Shown piece by piece: positions 37,626-50,587 of a stretch of 64,000 bases of DNA (its first letter is position 1; each line of letters begins with the position of its first letter). The translations under genes and the position numbers were made by a program. The notes beneath the pieces are model-generated. The model was not told the origin of the DNA. It saw nothing but the letters and a program-made list of their open reading frames with translations, and ran no database searches. The DNA is taken from the NCBI GenBank assembly GCA_022885665.1, contig JAGQDJ010000015.1, positions 438,955 to 502,954 on the forward strand. The letters run 5' to 3'. Origin of the DNA: Triops longicaudatus (Eukaryota > Arthropoda > Branchiopoda > Notostraca > Triopsidae).

Positions 37626-39608
37626 TGCTGTTTGGAGGGAAAACCAACACACATATTAAGGCAACATTAGAAAAAAAAAGAGGTCTGATTAATTTGCAGT
37701 TATGAGGATGAAAATATACTTGAGTTTGCTGGTGGTGATGCGAGTCCACAGTATTTACATAAGATTTTTCACATGTGGTGTTACGATAGTAGTGCCACCA
37801 CTAGAGTTTTCCTGACTTCCCGTGAATAGTGCTGCCATCAATTTCAGGATGCAATCCGCTTCAAACTTAAAAACCGGGTCCTTGTGTTGTCGGAAGAATG
37901 GGTTCCGCAATATTAGCTTATATGTGACATCCAATTACGTGGCATTAAAATGCATCGCCGACCTTTGCCTCCTTGCCGAATCGCGTATGTTTAGATTATT
38001 ATACATAGCTACAAATGTTAATATTAAATTGTAATCGCTAGAAAGAATAATTTCAGTTGTTAAGTATTCGAAACTTTAAACGTGAGAATTCATTGCTTCC
38101 GTATCCCAACATCTAAACTGAGATTGCGCCTTTGACATGGCACAAAAAGTTCCGGGAAGATTTCGTGGAATCTATTATTTTTTTCACTTTATTTTCCTTC
38201 CCGACATTAGGCAAAAGTTCTAACTCTAGAACTATTCTAGACAAGGTTTTCTAAGACAGAAACGGGGAGAATAGATTGTGCAAGGCTCCTATTTTCTTAT
38301 CAACGAAATCTAACATTTCGCTTTCGCATGTCTTTGGCACACACATATTCTACTTTAAATGTCGTAACAATGTATAAAATAATTAATATAAAAATCTAGC
38401 TCATTTTTTACGCAAAAATAATTTTCGTCTCTACATTCATCACTTACGAATTTGAAGGAGGTAGACTTTAATATAACAGTCGATTTATAAGGAAACGTAA
38501 GTTTTTTTTTTTTAAAAAAATAAAAAAGCTCTGGGGAGTAGGCTACTTAATATAAATGTTTTAATTACTTGTTCGCGACAGTTACGAAGTCCTTGTAATC
38601 AAGAGACGTGAAAAAGCATATTTTTCACTTTGCTTCCTGCTTTGAATTTAGTTTAACCTGCGAGAAGAAAGAACCTCCTGATCGATATTCACTACTTGCG
38701 CTTCGTTATTCAATAGATTGATGAATTAGCGAAGGTTAAAATGCCTTCTTCTTTATCTTTTTTTTTTTTTTTTTTTTTTACGCCGGCGTGAGCTAATGCT
38801 TGTTTCTCGGAAGGTAAACACAGTCGTTGCATTAATGTTTTATAAGTCTTGGCATTGAATTTACATTTAACTTTAAAGTAGCTCGTGCGTTAGAATAAGA
38901 TGCATTTTCTCTGTATTTACGGGAAGAACTTCGTCCGGAATCATATTAGGAGTGTAAAAGATAATCGAACGAATGTGCGAGAAGAAGTGAACTTGAATTT
39001 GACAGAAACATCTGCTAGTGAAACGGCTAGTAGTATCTGTAGCTGTGGTCCAGTTTCCAAGTCATAATAGCTTGTACATATGAAGCTACTACACGTGTAC
39101 TGCCTGGAATTTCATAATGGGATTAGAAGAATTACTCGAACCAACGTACTAGATAATTGTCGGGGATGCTGCAGTCGGGATGAACAGCGTGACCATGGAT
39201 AATAGCTTTTAAATGGCGCACAATGGCACGTTGCTAAAACTGAATTCGGAATGTTTCCATAGAAGTTTAAGAGAATCGTGTGTTTTTTAGATCCCAAATA
39301 TTCTATACATGGTTGAAATCGACCCTGCGAGGATGAGCAACAAAGTAAGGAAAATCTTAGAGCAAGCCAGTTTTCTCATTTACGTGGCGGTACGTGTATG
39401 ACAATGACTAAGCTACATTGAAGGTGAAATATAAATATCTTTTTGTCCGTTTAGACAGAGTTTCAAATGATATGTCAATATTACGCAATTCTTTTCCTGT
39501 ACAATGGAATTTTTCAAACTTTGCACCCTGTTACGTACAGTACTAAATCTACGAAGCACGTCTTTCCTTTCTTGAAAAGTTGTCTTCAGGTAAAAAGGGG
39601 AAACGAAT
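37626..39608. other. Gap between GrpE start and RGK stop, with a poly-T run
   Basis: No gene is supported. It should contain the long RGK 3' UTR and the GrpE promoter. A T homopolymer of about 22 nt lies near 38758-38779. Open frames such as 37822-38034 (plus) have no similarity. Confidence 0.55.
38758..38779. repeat. Poly-T homopolymer (about 22 nt)
   Basis: Uninterrupted T run on the plus strand, flanked by TTTATC and ACGCC. Simple repeat. No target duplication or element body is visible beside it, so it is not called a retroposon tail. Confidence 0.85.
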
Positions 39609-42600
39609 TTAAAGGACAAGCAAGTTTTCGCAAGACCGGGATTTACTATCTTGCAAGCACAGCTTGTTTAAAATATCTCGGGCAATGCTTAGCGACAGAG
39701 TAGTTCGGGAGCCACTGGGGGTGCTTCCGAGATTGCCTTTGGCTTTCCGCTTCTTCTTATCCGCCAACTCTTGTCGCAGCCGAATTTGCTTCAAAATGCC
39801 AACTAATAGCTCGTCCACGTTATGCTGAATGCCCGAGGACGTTTCTATAAACTTACAGTCGAACTCGCTCGCAAGACGTTTCCCGTCTATAGTATGAAAA
39901 CGAAGAGAAAAGGTAAATAGAATATTACTATGAAAAGCGTGCATAAAGTAACGCAAAGAAAAGGAACGGTTGAGAAACATACTCCGACCTTCAGACTTGA
40001 TAACCCGGGATCTCGCCAAATCCGATTTGTTGCCAACTAGGATGACTGCTTTCTCCCGTGCTGACGCATCTCTGGCTAAATAACGCAGTGTAACTTGGGC
40101 CCATTGGAAACTGGCGCGATCAGTAATGGAATAGACTAATATGAATGCATGGGGGTCGTACGTTGTCAGGCAATTTTCCACCTAGCAAACGAGTACATAT
40201 GAAGCAAGACCAGTGGAGGAAAATCCTAGCTGAAGCACAAGAGAGAATACATTCGCTTACAACGTTTAACGAGCGACTTTACTTCCAGTCTCAAATACCC
40301 ACGATTACACGCAACTACTAATGCAAAACTAACCGTCATACCAAAGTGAGTATTGTAAGCAAGTTTTTATCTTTAAAGACTGAGTGAGCATTAAGCAAGG
40401 GTGGTAACTCCAGTGTAAATAAACAGAAAGCTTCTAGAAGGAGAAAAAAAAAAGATTAAAGCCTCCAAGCTACACAAGTAATGGTCAGACCATTAGTGCA
40501 TGCAATAATGGGAGGAGTTTTAGCATCAATAAGTCCCATAGTCGCTTCGTTAAGCGGAATTCGCATTGCTGCCTTTGGGTAAAGTACTTTCTCTAACACA
40601 CGCTCCGTCACTTTTACTTCATTTCCTGCTTTGAGCGATTTGGAAAATAGTGTTTCTTAGAGGCTTACCGACATTTCAGCGCTGGGATGATCGATAAAAA
40701 CTAACTCGGACTCTTCTCCATCCAATAAAACGCTCACGGATTTTTCTCCGAACTCGTCGTCTTTAAGTGCACAAACATAAAAACGCAATTAACTTTACCG
40801 CTTGAGTAGACAAGCTATGTTTTTATACCTAAAGAAGCGTCATATGTATTCATGTATTCTGAAGTCATAAACTGGGACACGAGAGCAGTCTTGCCCACAC
40901 CGGATCCCCCGAGCAGCATTATACGGTGTTTGCGAATGTTCACGCTCTCTTCGGAAGAGACATTGCAGCTCGAGCCGCAGCAAGACTGTCCAAACGGAGA
41001 GTGATCCCCACTACGGCTTCGGCTACTCAATCTAAGCCCGTTGGCAAGAATAACACACGGATAGAAAAGCATGTGTCATCATACAATTTTGCTTTTATTA
41101 TTATTCGCATTAGATTAGTAACGAAAAACAAAGAGGGGAAAACAACTCTTAGCATTAAGGGCGAATTTTTGTTGAGGTCTCCCTGCGACTTAGGACTATT
41201 TCTCCATATTCTAATTTTTAGATTAAATTAGGAAATACGAAAAAAGTTGTCATGTTTTTATGGTAAGCTTTGCACTGTAAAAGTAAAATGAAAGTCATCC
41301 AGAATTATTACGTAATTAAATTGCACAGAAAAAATCCTAAACGGGTGGTGTTTTTCGTGACAAGATTCTTAGTAGGGAAAAATGTAAGTAAGACAAACTA
41401 TAATAACTTAAGTATGTACATCCTGAAGTATTTATGGCGCAATCTTCAATAACACTTTCCGTAAATTCATGAAAACTTTGTTAGGAGAAGGTGCAAATCG
41501 GGGGCATTTTTGGGGGTTTCAGTCGTGAGGTCGACTAATTGCTATTACAAAAGTCACTATATAGATGCCCAGCTAGCTCAAGTACATTACCTTCCTAAAC
41601 AAAACTTCAGGAGCCGTCGCAAATACAAATGTTGCATTTTTTGCGAACCTGCACAAAATTTGCATTGTATTGTAAAGTAATATGCAAATATGGGAAATAT
41701 AGGAAAATATATTCATATGAATATGCAAATATAGGAAAAAGACATTAAAAATTGTAAACACGTATTTTTCTTAAGTTACATACGAAGAAAAATCAAATCT
41801 TATATGAGTACCTATCGTTGCAGTATCTATAAAAAAGCTGGTCTATTTGCATATCTGGAAAAACCACTCCTGAGAGTGAATTAAGCAATGTAACAAATTG
41901 ACACGGTGCAAATTTTTCAAGACTACAGGAAAACTTGTCACAAAGCTTAGGAGAATAATCTTCGCAGTGCGGCACTAAACAAAGCTAGGAATTCCTTTGT
42001 CCATATTGCACCATGGCCAATATTTATTTTTTTCTCTAATAAACATGCCAAGACTACTTAGATAGTAATAATTATTCATCGTAAAGCCACGCCCGTTCTC
42101 AACCATTTACAACGTCTTTTGTTTAACTTTCATTAGCCGTCTATTTAGTCATGATTAATTACGACAAAAAGTCAACATTTCTTACCTTTGTTCTCTGAAT
42201 CCTTTCTAGTACAAAAAGAAGTCTGACAGAGATGTGGGTCACGTAGCAAATAATTTATACCAAGAGTGTCATGCGAAACCTTTTTCACAAACAAATGTTT
42301 TCTTAAAAAATAATGAAAGACTATAAGCTAATTTGTTGCCGAGAAAAACTGTCAAAGAGAACAATGGAAGGAACACGCGATGGTGAGAAAATATTTGCCT
42401 TTACTTCCCTTGCTATCAAGATGTAAAAAAGGACCGTTAGTTTTCCTCAGCAGCGTCAAATGAGATAAAACTTGTAACTAAGTTAAAGTGAACTTACGCC
42501 GTTAGCGTCGAATTAATGCTGGTGTTGGAGCGTGAGCGGCGCGAAATAAGGGCATCACCACAATTGACGACACCTTTATTGGTAATGGAAAAGCTCCGGA

Positions 42601-45600
42601 GACGGTAAATATCGTCGCTGTTACTCCGTGGATTGTAAGGCTGCTCAGGTAAACTGCAGACCCTGGGTCGGAAATGGGTGGGTTCTGAAAGCAACAACAA
42701 ACATGTAATAAATGAGTTGTAGTCCGTAAGTCAACAATCAACTAGTACCTAAGCAAACAATCCTCAAATTGTTCTCTTAAAAGCGAAGAAAGGCAGTAGA
42801 CTTTTCGAAAAGGAAAAACAACAACAGTGTCTTCTAGGGAAACGTCATGTATTCTAATTCCTGTATTCGCTAATAGTGCATTCTAATTTTTGTTTTATTA
42901 ACACGCCCAGGTAACAAGTAATTCCAAAGTCTCTTTATTCTCACTGTGGCTTATTATTAAAATATTGTCCAAAAATTTCTCGTATATCAACTATTTTTAA
43001 CTGCTGAACCGCCGTAGAGCAATACAAATATATTTTTTGTTAACCCCATAACCTAATTAGGTTTAATGACAAAAGTTTGAGTATTTCATCAGAAACAGCT
43101 TTATTATCATCAAATGACGTATTCGTAAAACCTTGGCTGTTCGTATATAATTACTGAGAAAGCTCATTCTTGGCGCCTTTCTTAACGAGAAAAGAGATAC
43201 TAGGAAAATAGAAGTAATTTCACGGTAGCAGTAATGCGATGTGGTTTTCAGCTTCGCTTTCCACATATGGAAAACATGGAGTAGTACGCATCAATGCACC
43301 GTACAAGTAAACAAAATTAATCAGCTTTCCTTCCTAAGCAAGAAAGGAAGAAAAAAAAAGAACAGCAAAGCTACGATACTCAATTGGCATCTTCAGAATT
43401 CATTCACGCAGATCTTCCGGCACCGATGGAAACCACGGAGCGCAGAAGGTTTTCTTTCCTCGAATGCTTTTAGGAGTCAACTGACGAAAATACACTAGGA
43501 AAACGCCGATCACGGCGTGCAGTATTACCTTCTTCTATTGGCATCAACTTTAGTACTTTATAACCTATTTTTCTACCGTTGAACATTCTCTGACTCGGTT
43601 CAATTGGATCGTGTAACACTGCACCGTAGCCGATCCAAAAGCTCGCGAATGCCCTTTTTCTTTTTCCAAGTTTGAGTATATTGTAGAATTACATAAGTTT
43701 GTACATCATGGTCCAGTCAACACCAGAGTGCAGAAAACTGCGTCGTGGAGCTCCCCGAGGGTGTCGAACCACAAATACAAGAGAATCAAATATCTCTAAA
43801 AGGCTTCGATCGGGCGCAAGCAAAAGGATACCCACTGATTTCCCATGTTTCGTAGACCTGTTACTGTGGAGAGTGCAGCCAAAGGCGGAGACTACACTTT
43901 CTACGTGCAGTTTCTTAACGCGGGTTTCTTAACGCGGGTTTCTTAACGCGGGATCAACGAGGGTGCATAGATTTATTGTGCATTGAATGCTATGTCTGCA
44001 TTTCATACGTTAAGATCCATGTTACTGTCCTGTGTTGAGTATCAGTTCAATCTAATCTTAACATATAAAATTTATGAACAATAACATTGTAATGCTTAAG
44101 ACAGCCGAAGAGTATGGTACATCGTAAATGCGACGTCAGTCATCTTTATAACAAATACACAAACACTGTAACATATAAGACGATAGTAACAATCCACGCT
44201 CACGTTGTTGTTTTCATTTCCTGTAAAAATGTAGTAACACGAGTCTAACTCTCTACCTGAAAGTAGTAGTACAAGTACAAACATCAAAAAAAAAAAAAAT
44301 TAAGTACTGTAAATTGTATAGCAGTGTGCCCGTTCACTATTTTTCCCTTGATATTCAATGTAGGTGAGTATGTTGATGTTGTTCGTGTATAAGCTTATAT
44401 ATTAATTCCTCGGACTGAGAGCCAGAATGTACGCTAGTGGACTCTCGCAACAATGAAGAATCTTCTTCAGTTCATCCATTCACAAACATTATTCATTCAG
44501 TAACTGAAAGTAGTTCACGTCCAAGGCATGTGACTGGAACCTAAATTTTGAAATGACAAATTTTGGCTAGTAGATGGACATGAAACGAAACTTCGGGGAA
44601 TAAAGTTTGCAATTCGTATAGTCTTGGTTTGACATACGTTACGATCTATGCTTTAGGACATTGCTCTCCGTTATTGTCATGCAAGTATTTACGAACCTTG
44701 AAAGGAAAGAAATCTCCTTATGCTAACAGGTAGAGCAGGCAATGTACTCACTCAGTTTGGGGCTTTCTAAAGATTTCTTTCCGAAAGAAGCCTTGGAAAG
44801 TTAACATGGGGAACACGTTTTTCTTGAAGGACAATATATGTCCATTAGTTTTCCTTTCTTGAGACTTAAAGCAATTTAAAAGTCGAAGCAATACCTGTAA
44901 AAGTCTCGACACTGTTAAAATTTTCTTTACTGTCCCATGATTTTTATCTTTAATTTTTCCTGCAAAAGAGAAAATGGGAAAGACCGGGAGGGCGACATCA
45001 AACAAAAGACAAAGTAAGCCATATGGCACACCTTAATAAGAAGAGAAACGCTAGTCTTTCGCTCCAATGGTTCCCAACGGAAGTTATCGGTCCTACGAGC
45101 GACCACCTGCTGAGCTTTTCAAATCTGCGTGCGACACATACGTGCCAGCCCCACATGTTCTAGACGTCAAATGCGTGTATAACCCTTCATTAAAAACGTA
45201 AACTTCTGACGATTTTATGTTTTGAGAGATAAGCAAGTATGAAATGGGCAAAGAGACATAAAGGCAGACCCATTTTCCTAGAAAAAAGCTTGGAGTAATC
45301 TTACCCGGTATTTCAAGAAAATTGGATGTACGGCGCTGCCCGAAACGGGAGCAATTTAAAGGAGAGGGCTCCCCAGCTTCTGAATCACGACTAGAACGCC
45401 GCGAAGCCAAACGAGCTAAGTTACCCGTGCCAGTACTCCCGTGTGAGCGATAATAGGATGACGGGCTTGGTGGTCCACCGCCTGAGGCCAACCTTCCTCC
45501 TCCACCAGTGTTATTTGGGCTTAAGGGTGAGCGCGGGCTTTGTAAGGGACTACGTGGGGATCGTGGAGATCGTGGACTTGCGGCAGAATTGGGGCTATTA

Positions 45601-45902
45601 GTACGACAAGGAAGTGGCGAAGGCCGATTCCGTCGACTGCGGTTGTAGCTGTGGTCACGTTGTAGGGGCACCTGATGATCAGTACTGCAAGGGTGCGTCT
45701 CGCAATGAGAGGAGATGTCAGTAGTTGATCCCGAGTCCATTGCACACGTTTCGCAAGTGGTGATAGTAGCAGAAGACGTCAAAGAATCAGACCGAACTTC
45801 GGACATTTCCAGGTCCGAGCTATCACCCGAATTGCTATTACGATGAAGACGGGCCCAACGCCGGTAGCGCAACTCCGTAACGCGCCGCGGACTTTGGTAC
45901 AT
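39609..45902 (-). CDS. RGK-family (Rad/Gem/Kir) small GTPase
   Basis: Six exons: 45902-45305, 42684-42498, 41031-40829, 40760-40669, 40181-39989 and 39886-39609, giving 516 residues, far longer than a Ras protein. The N-terminal 200 residues are disordered, Ser-rich and carry PRSPRSPRSPLQSPRSPLSP. Then comes the RGK-typical RLRSFSITNKGVVN. The G domain follows: P-loop LLGGSGVGKTAL, FIDHPSAEM in place of DxxG, NKSD, and FIETSS. The C-terminus ends SRSCENLLVL, like the RGK tail (SKSCHDLSVL) that binds membrane and 14-3-3. RGK proteins inhibit voltage-gated calcium channels and act on the cytoskeleton. Exons 1 and 2 are separated by 2.6 kb. Which RGK paralogue this is cannot be told. Confidence 0.92.
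39887..39988 (-). other. 102-nt stop-free intron within the RGK G domain
   Basis: Between SRVIKSE and DGKRLASEFDCKFIETSS lies GTCGGA...ACTATAG, 102 nt and open in the coding frame. Ras-family similarity requires the two sides to be joined, so this is an intron, but retention would insert 34 residues rather than stop translation. Confidence 0.8.
43911..43952. repeat. 14-bp tandem repeat, three copies
   Basis: TTTCTTAACGCGGG is repeated three times head to tail within the first large RGK intron (42685-45304). No coding function is seen. Confidence 0.92.
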
Positions 45903-48900
45903 GGTTGCAAAGTTAAAAAACGGTTAATACTAGCACGAACACACCCTTTGGGATTTTTCTACAGTTTTCGAGGCACATTACAATCCATGGTCTCAAAACC
46001 GTTCATTTCCCTGGCTTGCAATGTATACTTTACTAGCTTGAACAGACTATTTGAGTACGAAGTGTTTGGTCGCCAGATGATAACTGGCAAAGCACCTGGA
46101 CTAAATCGAACTCCACGAAAAGGCCACCCTTCGCTTTTTTTGCTTAGCCCAAGCCAAGGAAACTACCGGACGCAGACGCTGAGGGGCAAAAGGACTTTCA
46201 GCCTTATGGGCTGTGCTGTATTGTGACCAAAGTACGCAAGTCGCGAAAGCGGAACTTTTGATGGAAGCAGGGAGGAAAACAAGTAAAGGGAGATTAATGA
46301 GATACATTCGCTGTGTCTCGACCTTTCACTGCATGGCGTTCGCGTCAGGAAGAGGGGAAGAAACCTGACAGTCTTATTCAGACCCCACGGCTCATAGTCT
46401 ACGACCTTTCAGAAATACGAGCATTGACAAAAGCTTTGTGCTTGTCTTCAATATTTGGTGATACCAGATATAGTTTTAGGTAATCTAAGACCAGTAGGGT
46501 ACGCAAATTCTGCAGTAAAACTTCTTTTAGATGGAAAATAGTCCACAATGAAGACGAATTTACGAACAATACAGTTCAGGAAACTGTGATACACATACAC
46601 AAGTCACAGAATCTCGTACACCTTAATTCCAGTTTTTATGGGCAATACTAATAGAAGAAGAATCCACAGAGTTTTCTGCTATTCACGTACTCCATCCGTT
46701 TGAAGTGACTTAACTTCAAAGGGAACATCAATGACTTCAAACCACGTTACATCCATGCAAATGAGCTCAACTTATCGATCCTCTGCTGCGACCCTTGGGA
46801 AGTCCTTTTCCTATACACTTTTGTATGGCAGATTTCCACCACGGAAAGATACGTACGGCATAACAGGCGCTGTACACAGGTACACGTCGAAGAATAAAAC
46901 TGACAAAAATCGCAAATTGAACGCTGTTGTTGGTCAAGATTCAAACCTATTGCTATCGACCGAGCACGCAATACAATGCTGACACCTGCGATACCTCTCT
47001 CCCAAGCAGAAATATCTGACGTTTCTTTACGTTTCCCCACATGGTTTAAAAAACAGCTGTGGGTGAAAAGGAGAAATAATAGGTAATGAAGAGAACGCTG
47101 AGTTGCTTGGGCGCGGCAAACATGTCAAACAAGCTTTCTTGGGTCTTATAATACGGTACGTGTACGTCTTCAGGTGGAAGGATAACGAAACCATGTGCTG
47201 TTTTACCCACGCTTCCTTTTGTACTCCTATGGAAATATTTCTTCTGCAAAACCTCCATTTCGAACCTACACCACCGTGTTGCAACCAAACATCAACGTCT
47301 TTCACGCAGTGGTTCATGGACAAAAAATACCTTACTTCCGCTATCGGTTTCCTTCGAAGTTGTTCCTGTGGCAGCCTACCAAATAATTTACAGTACGCGT
47401 TATTACTTATTGCTGAGGTTTCGTTCGGCGCAGCCACCGTACTTTTATTTTTTCCCTCAAGAGAACCTATTTGTATAACAATACCGTTTCAATAATGGGA
47501 AAAATGTTGATATATATTACTCTCGACACTTTCTCCTGGGAAAACGACGAGCCTCCTCCTCCGTGAACCTAATCGAAATCGGGTGTATTTTCTAGCAATG
47601 CAATTTTGAGAAGAGGGCGGAGATGAATGAGAGAGGACAACCAAGCATCTTTCGGCTTGTTAACTGACCATTGTGACGGCTTGTTCTATACCCGGGGCAT
47701 GAGCTTAGGACGCTTAATGGAAAAGAAAGAGCAGCTCATAGCCTGGAGTGTAATTGCAAGGCCCTATATATTCCGTCAAGCCATTACGATAGTGTATCGC
47801 GAATAGTTCGCCATCGTGGGAGAGGTGTTAGAAAGAAAATCTAGAACTACGATAGGGAAAGTCAGAATGCAGGAAGTACCAGTTTCCCCTGTTTGCAGTC
47901 GTGTGGTATCATGAACAAACGCTTGATTACTGACAAGCAACTTATACGGAAGGGCCCTGATTTCGTAGCCACATGTTGTATGATGGAAACGGAATTATCC
48001 CACGCTTTGCACTACAACATCGCACTAAAAAGTTCACTCCGACGTGTTTCATCCGTGGCTACTAATTATATTGATATTCTATCGTTTTATAATTACCTTC
48101 ATTATTTTATAGTCGTACAATAGGAGCATAATTGAGTTCCGGGGTCTTATCGATTGCTTGCAAGCCGGTCAGGATGTTACTGCCACATCTCTCATAAAAC
48201 ACCACTTCAATCTCTAATAACTTGCTTTTCCTCCCCATCTGAACCCCTGTATGGATTGATTCCACCTTTGACAGATATGACGCCCACCATGTTTCTCCCT
48301 CCCTTTTCTAATCTTACATTCTCTACGTAAAACTCAATCCCTTTGCCAGCAAGGAAGATTAGCAACCAGGGAAGTGTTCATCAGTCCGGCATATAAGCGT
48401 CCAAGGATTTTCCAAACCAAAGAAATACATGACAGGTCAAAACAAAAACATCCTTCTCGGACAACCTGTCGCATCTATCTTCTTCTCTTTCAAGTTTCAC
48501 AGCCTAAAAATAAAAACACACTGAAGTAAAGCAAATTAACTGAAAGGAAAAGAAAGTATTAATACAAAAGTCTCGTTTGGTTAAGCTTCGACGACTATAA
48601 GCTCAGGTGGGGGAGAGAAAAACCCTGGAACTTCTTGAGAAACTTCTTGCGCCGAACGAAGTTGAGGAGTTTGCTGATCATGAACGAAAAGTATTTCTTC
48701 AGGATAAAAGACGTTGCTGGGGTAACCAACCCTTGTCATACACTTTACACACGATGATGCCCTTCTTCCTTGGATGAAAAGATGCGCCGAAAAGGTAGCG
48801 AGGACCTCGTGCAATCCATCTTCGATTCCCAGAAAGACGAGCCATCCAGCGAGTGAAATCTCCCATTTTTATAGCTTAACAACGAACTCCTGGAAGACAT

Positions 48901-49331
48901 TCGTCTGTTGTCTTGAAACTAGGCGGAAAGTTGCATCTTCAGTTCTTGGTACTATTTCTCTCGCGCAAACATAATTGCGGCTTAAACGAAATGGCAACTG
49001 GTGTATTTTCAATCGCTTATCAAGTATCAAATTATTCGTCATTTTGTCTTCTTCTTTCAACCAACTTTCTCCGCCTTCTATCGAAAGGAGGGGCGATGCG
49101 TAATCAAAGGCTCCTTGGGTTACACTTTTTGTTTGTACGATATAATATTCGCCACCCGAAAGTGTTTTTCAAGAATAATCGAAAAGGAGTCACTGAAGAT
49201 GTTCTCAAAAAGGTAAAACAGTTACATAATAAAAAGCGGGCGAAAGTTTGTAACGTAATCCGAGATGCTGGGGAGGGAGAAAAAATGTCACGCAACAAGA
49301 AGCAATACCCTTCAGGTTACTACCTATCAGG
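45903..49331. other. Gap between RGK start and BTB gene; possible downstream BTB exons not resolved
   Basis: It should contain the RGK promoter (left) and the BTB gene 3' UTR or alternative 3' exons (right). Several open frames overlap at 47027-47495 on both strands and at 48581-48868 on the minus strand, but none shows a zinc finger, HTH_psq or other domain, and no phase-compatible splice from the BTB exon was convincing. I see no tRNA or repeat element. Confidence 0.5.
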
Positions 49332-49806
49332 TTAAGATTGATTGCCTACTTCAGCCAATCCTTTCACTTTTAGTCGTTCTGCTGTTTTCAGGAATGCTGG
49401 CAATTGATCTTGAGCTACGTTCACTTCGCCTGCGTACATAAATTCCAATATAGCTTGCAAATGCGTAAAGGGCACGTCTTTGAGAATGATTATGGGATGC
49501 TTTGAGGGATTTTCCTACAAGAACAGATGAAAGTTAAAAAATTCCTTGTTACTGTGAAACAAAAATGACATCCATATTTGATTCATTGACAGCCAGAAAA
49601 ACACAAAATACCTCTAATAGTGCTTTGAAATATGGACTACAGGCAGATAAAACCATTTTGTGGGCTTTACACGTTTGTCCTTCGCAAGCTAACGTGACGT
49701 CCGTAAAACTTTTCTCGTCTCTAAGATGTTTGAAGGAATTGACCATATTTGACTGGAAGTCATTCCAACGCAAGCAAAATTGCTGCTGGTCATCGGCTGT
49801 AGCCAT
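49332..49806 (-). CDS. BTB/POZ (TTK-type) transcription regulator, BTB exons only
   Basis: Two exons, 49806-49612 and 49514-49332, encode a full TTK-type BTB domain. It begins MATADDQQQFCLRWNDFQSN and includes FTDVTLACEGQTCKAHKMVL, SACSPYFKALLE, HPIIILKDVPFTHLQAILEF, MYAGEVNVAQDQLPAFLKTA and VKGLAE. This class (Broad, Abrupt, Pipsqueak, Lola, Tramtrack) is arthropod-rich and mediates oligomerisation. An acceptor TTTTAG at 49812-49817 shows an upstream 5' exon exists. The frame stops just after the domain (EVGNQS, stop at 49332), but GAA|GTAGGC at 49350/49349 is a possible donor. A DNA-binding domain on an unidentified downstream exon is therefore likely, as in Lola-type loci. Which family member this is cannot be told from the BTB domain alone. 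Confidence 0.85.
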
Positions 49807-50587
49807 AGCTCCTAAAAGCAACGGTTATATCACTACAACATTAAATATTGTTTTTCGACAGTTCTGGTACTAAATCTAGAGGTGTTTATATAAACTTTAC
49901 AAGATATTACGCAAAATTTAAATGAATATTGGACAATTTTTCTGGGAAGCTATTAAGGACGATTAAAATCATTTATGCTGAAAAATTTAACTTCAAATTT
50001 TCAACTTTCTTACCGGTTATGAAATATGAGGCACAAGAATAATCTCCAAGCAATCAAAAGTTTTCAAGGCGCGAGTAAAACAACGCCAAACGTGGGGCCG
50101 TCAGAATACACTACAGAGTTGTCAGATATAAGATTATATTTCATTTTCGAGAATATCAAATCATGCACTACAACTTAAACTTTTGAAAATTAGCCTATGT
50201 ACCAATAGGAAGTAGTAAAGAAAACTATAAATGAATAAGTTAAAATTTGAGCGGCAACGTAAGAAGTAGGTAAGGGAAAGGAAAAGACAAGAAGGAACAA
50301 ATGGGAGGAGCCTAAGTCAGGTGTAGTAGAAAAGAATCCGCTAAACAGGAGTTGTGCCGTTTCTACTGGATAGAACTAGATGTATTTGGAATTTTTCCAG
50401 CGCGAAAGGTAACACAAACAACTAGTGACATGTTGTGAATTAACGATTTTGGTCATAATTTCCTATGCATTAAAAAGTCTGAAAGTTTCATAGAAAACTA
50501 CGGAAAAAATCGTTAGTTGACCCCAATGCGTCGAACTTGATCAGTTGTTTTTTTCCTTTTTCATTTGTCTCTCGTTCAGTGATTGTT
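49807..50587. promoter_or_regulatory. Divergent interval between the BTB gene and the GSE1-like gene
   Basis: The two genes point away from each other here. The interval should hold at least one untranslated BTB exon (the acceptor at 49812 needs an upstream partner) and both promoters. No ORF is supported. Confidence 0.45.

Noticed and set aside
38758..38779. Poly-T as the tail of a minus-strand retroelement
   Set aside because: No element body, no target-site duplication seen; treated as a simple homopolymer.
47027..47495. Overlapping long frames on both strands
   Set aside because: Neither strand gives a domain or a phase-consistent splice to the BTB or RGK gene; could be an unrecognised exon but not supportable.
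48581..48868. Minus-strand frames considered as a BTB 3' exon
   Set aside because: The plausible acceptors enter in the wrong phase for the donor at 49350 or hit a stop almost at once.
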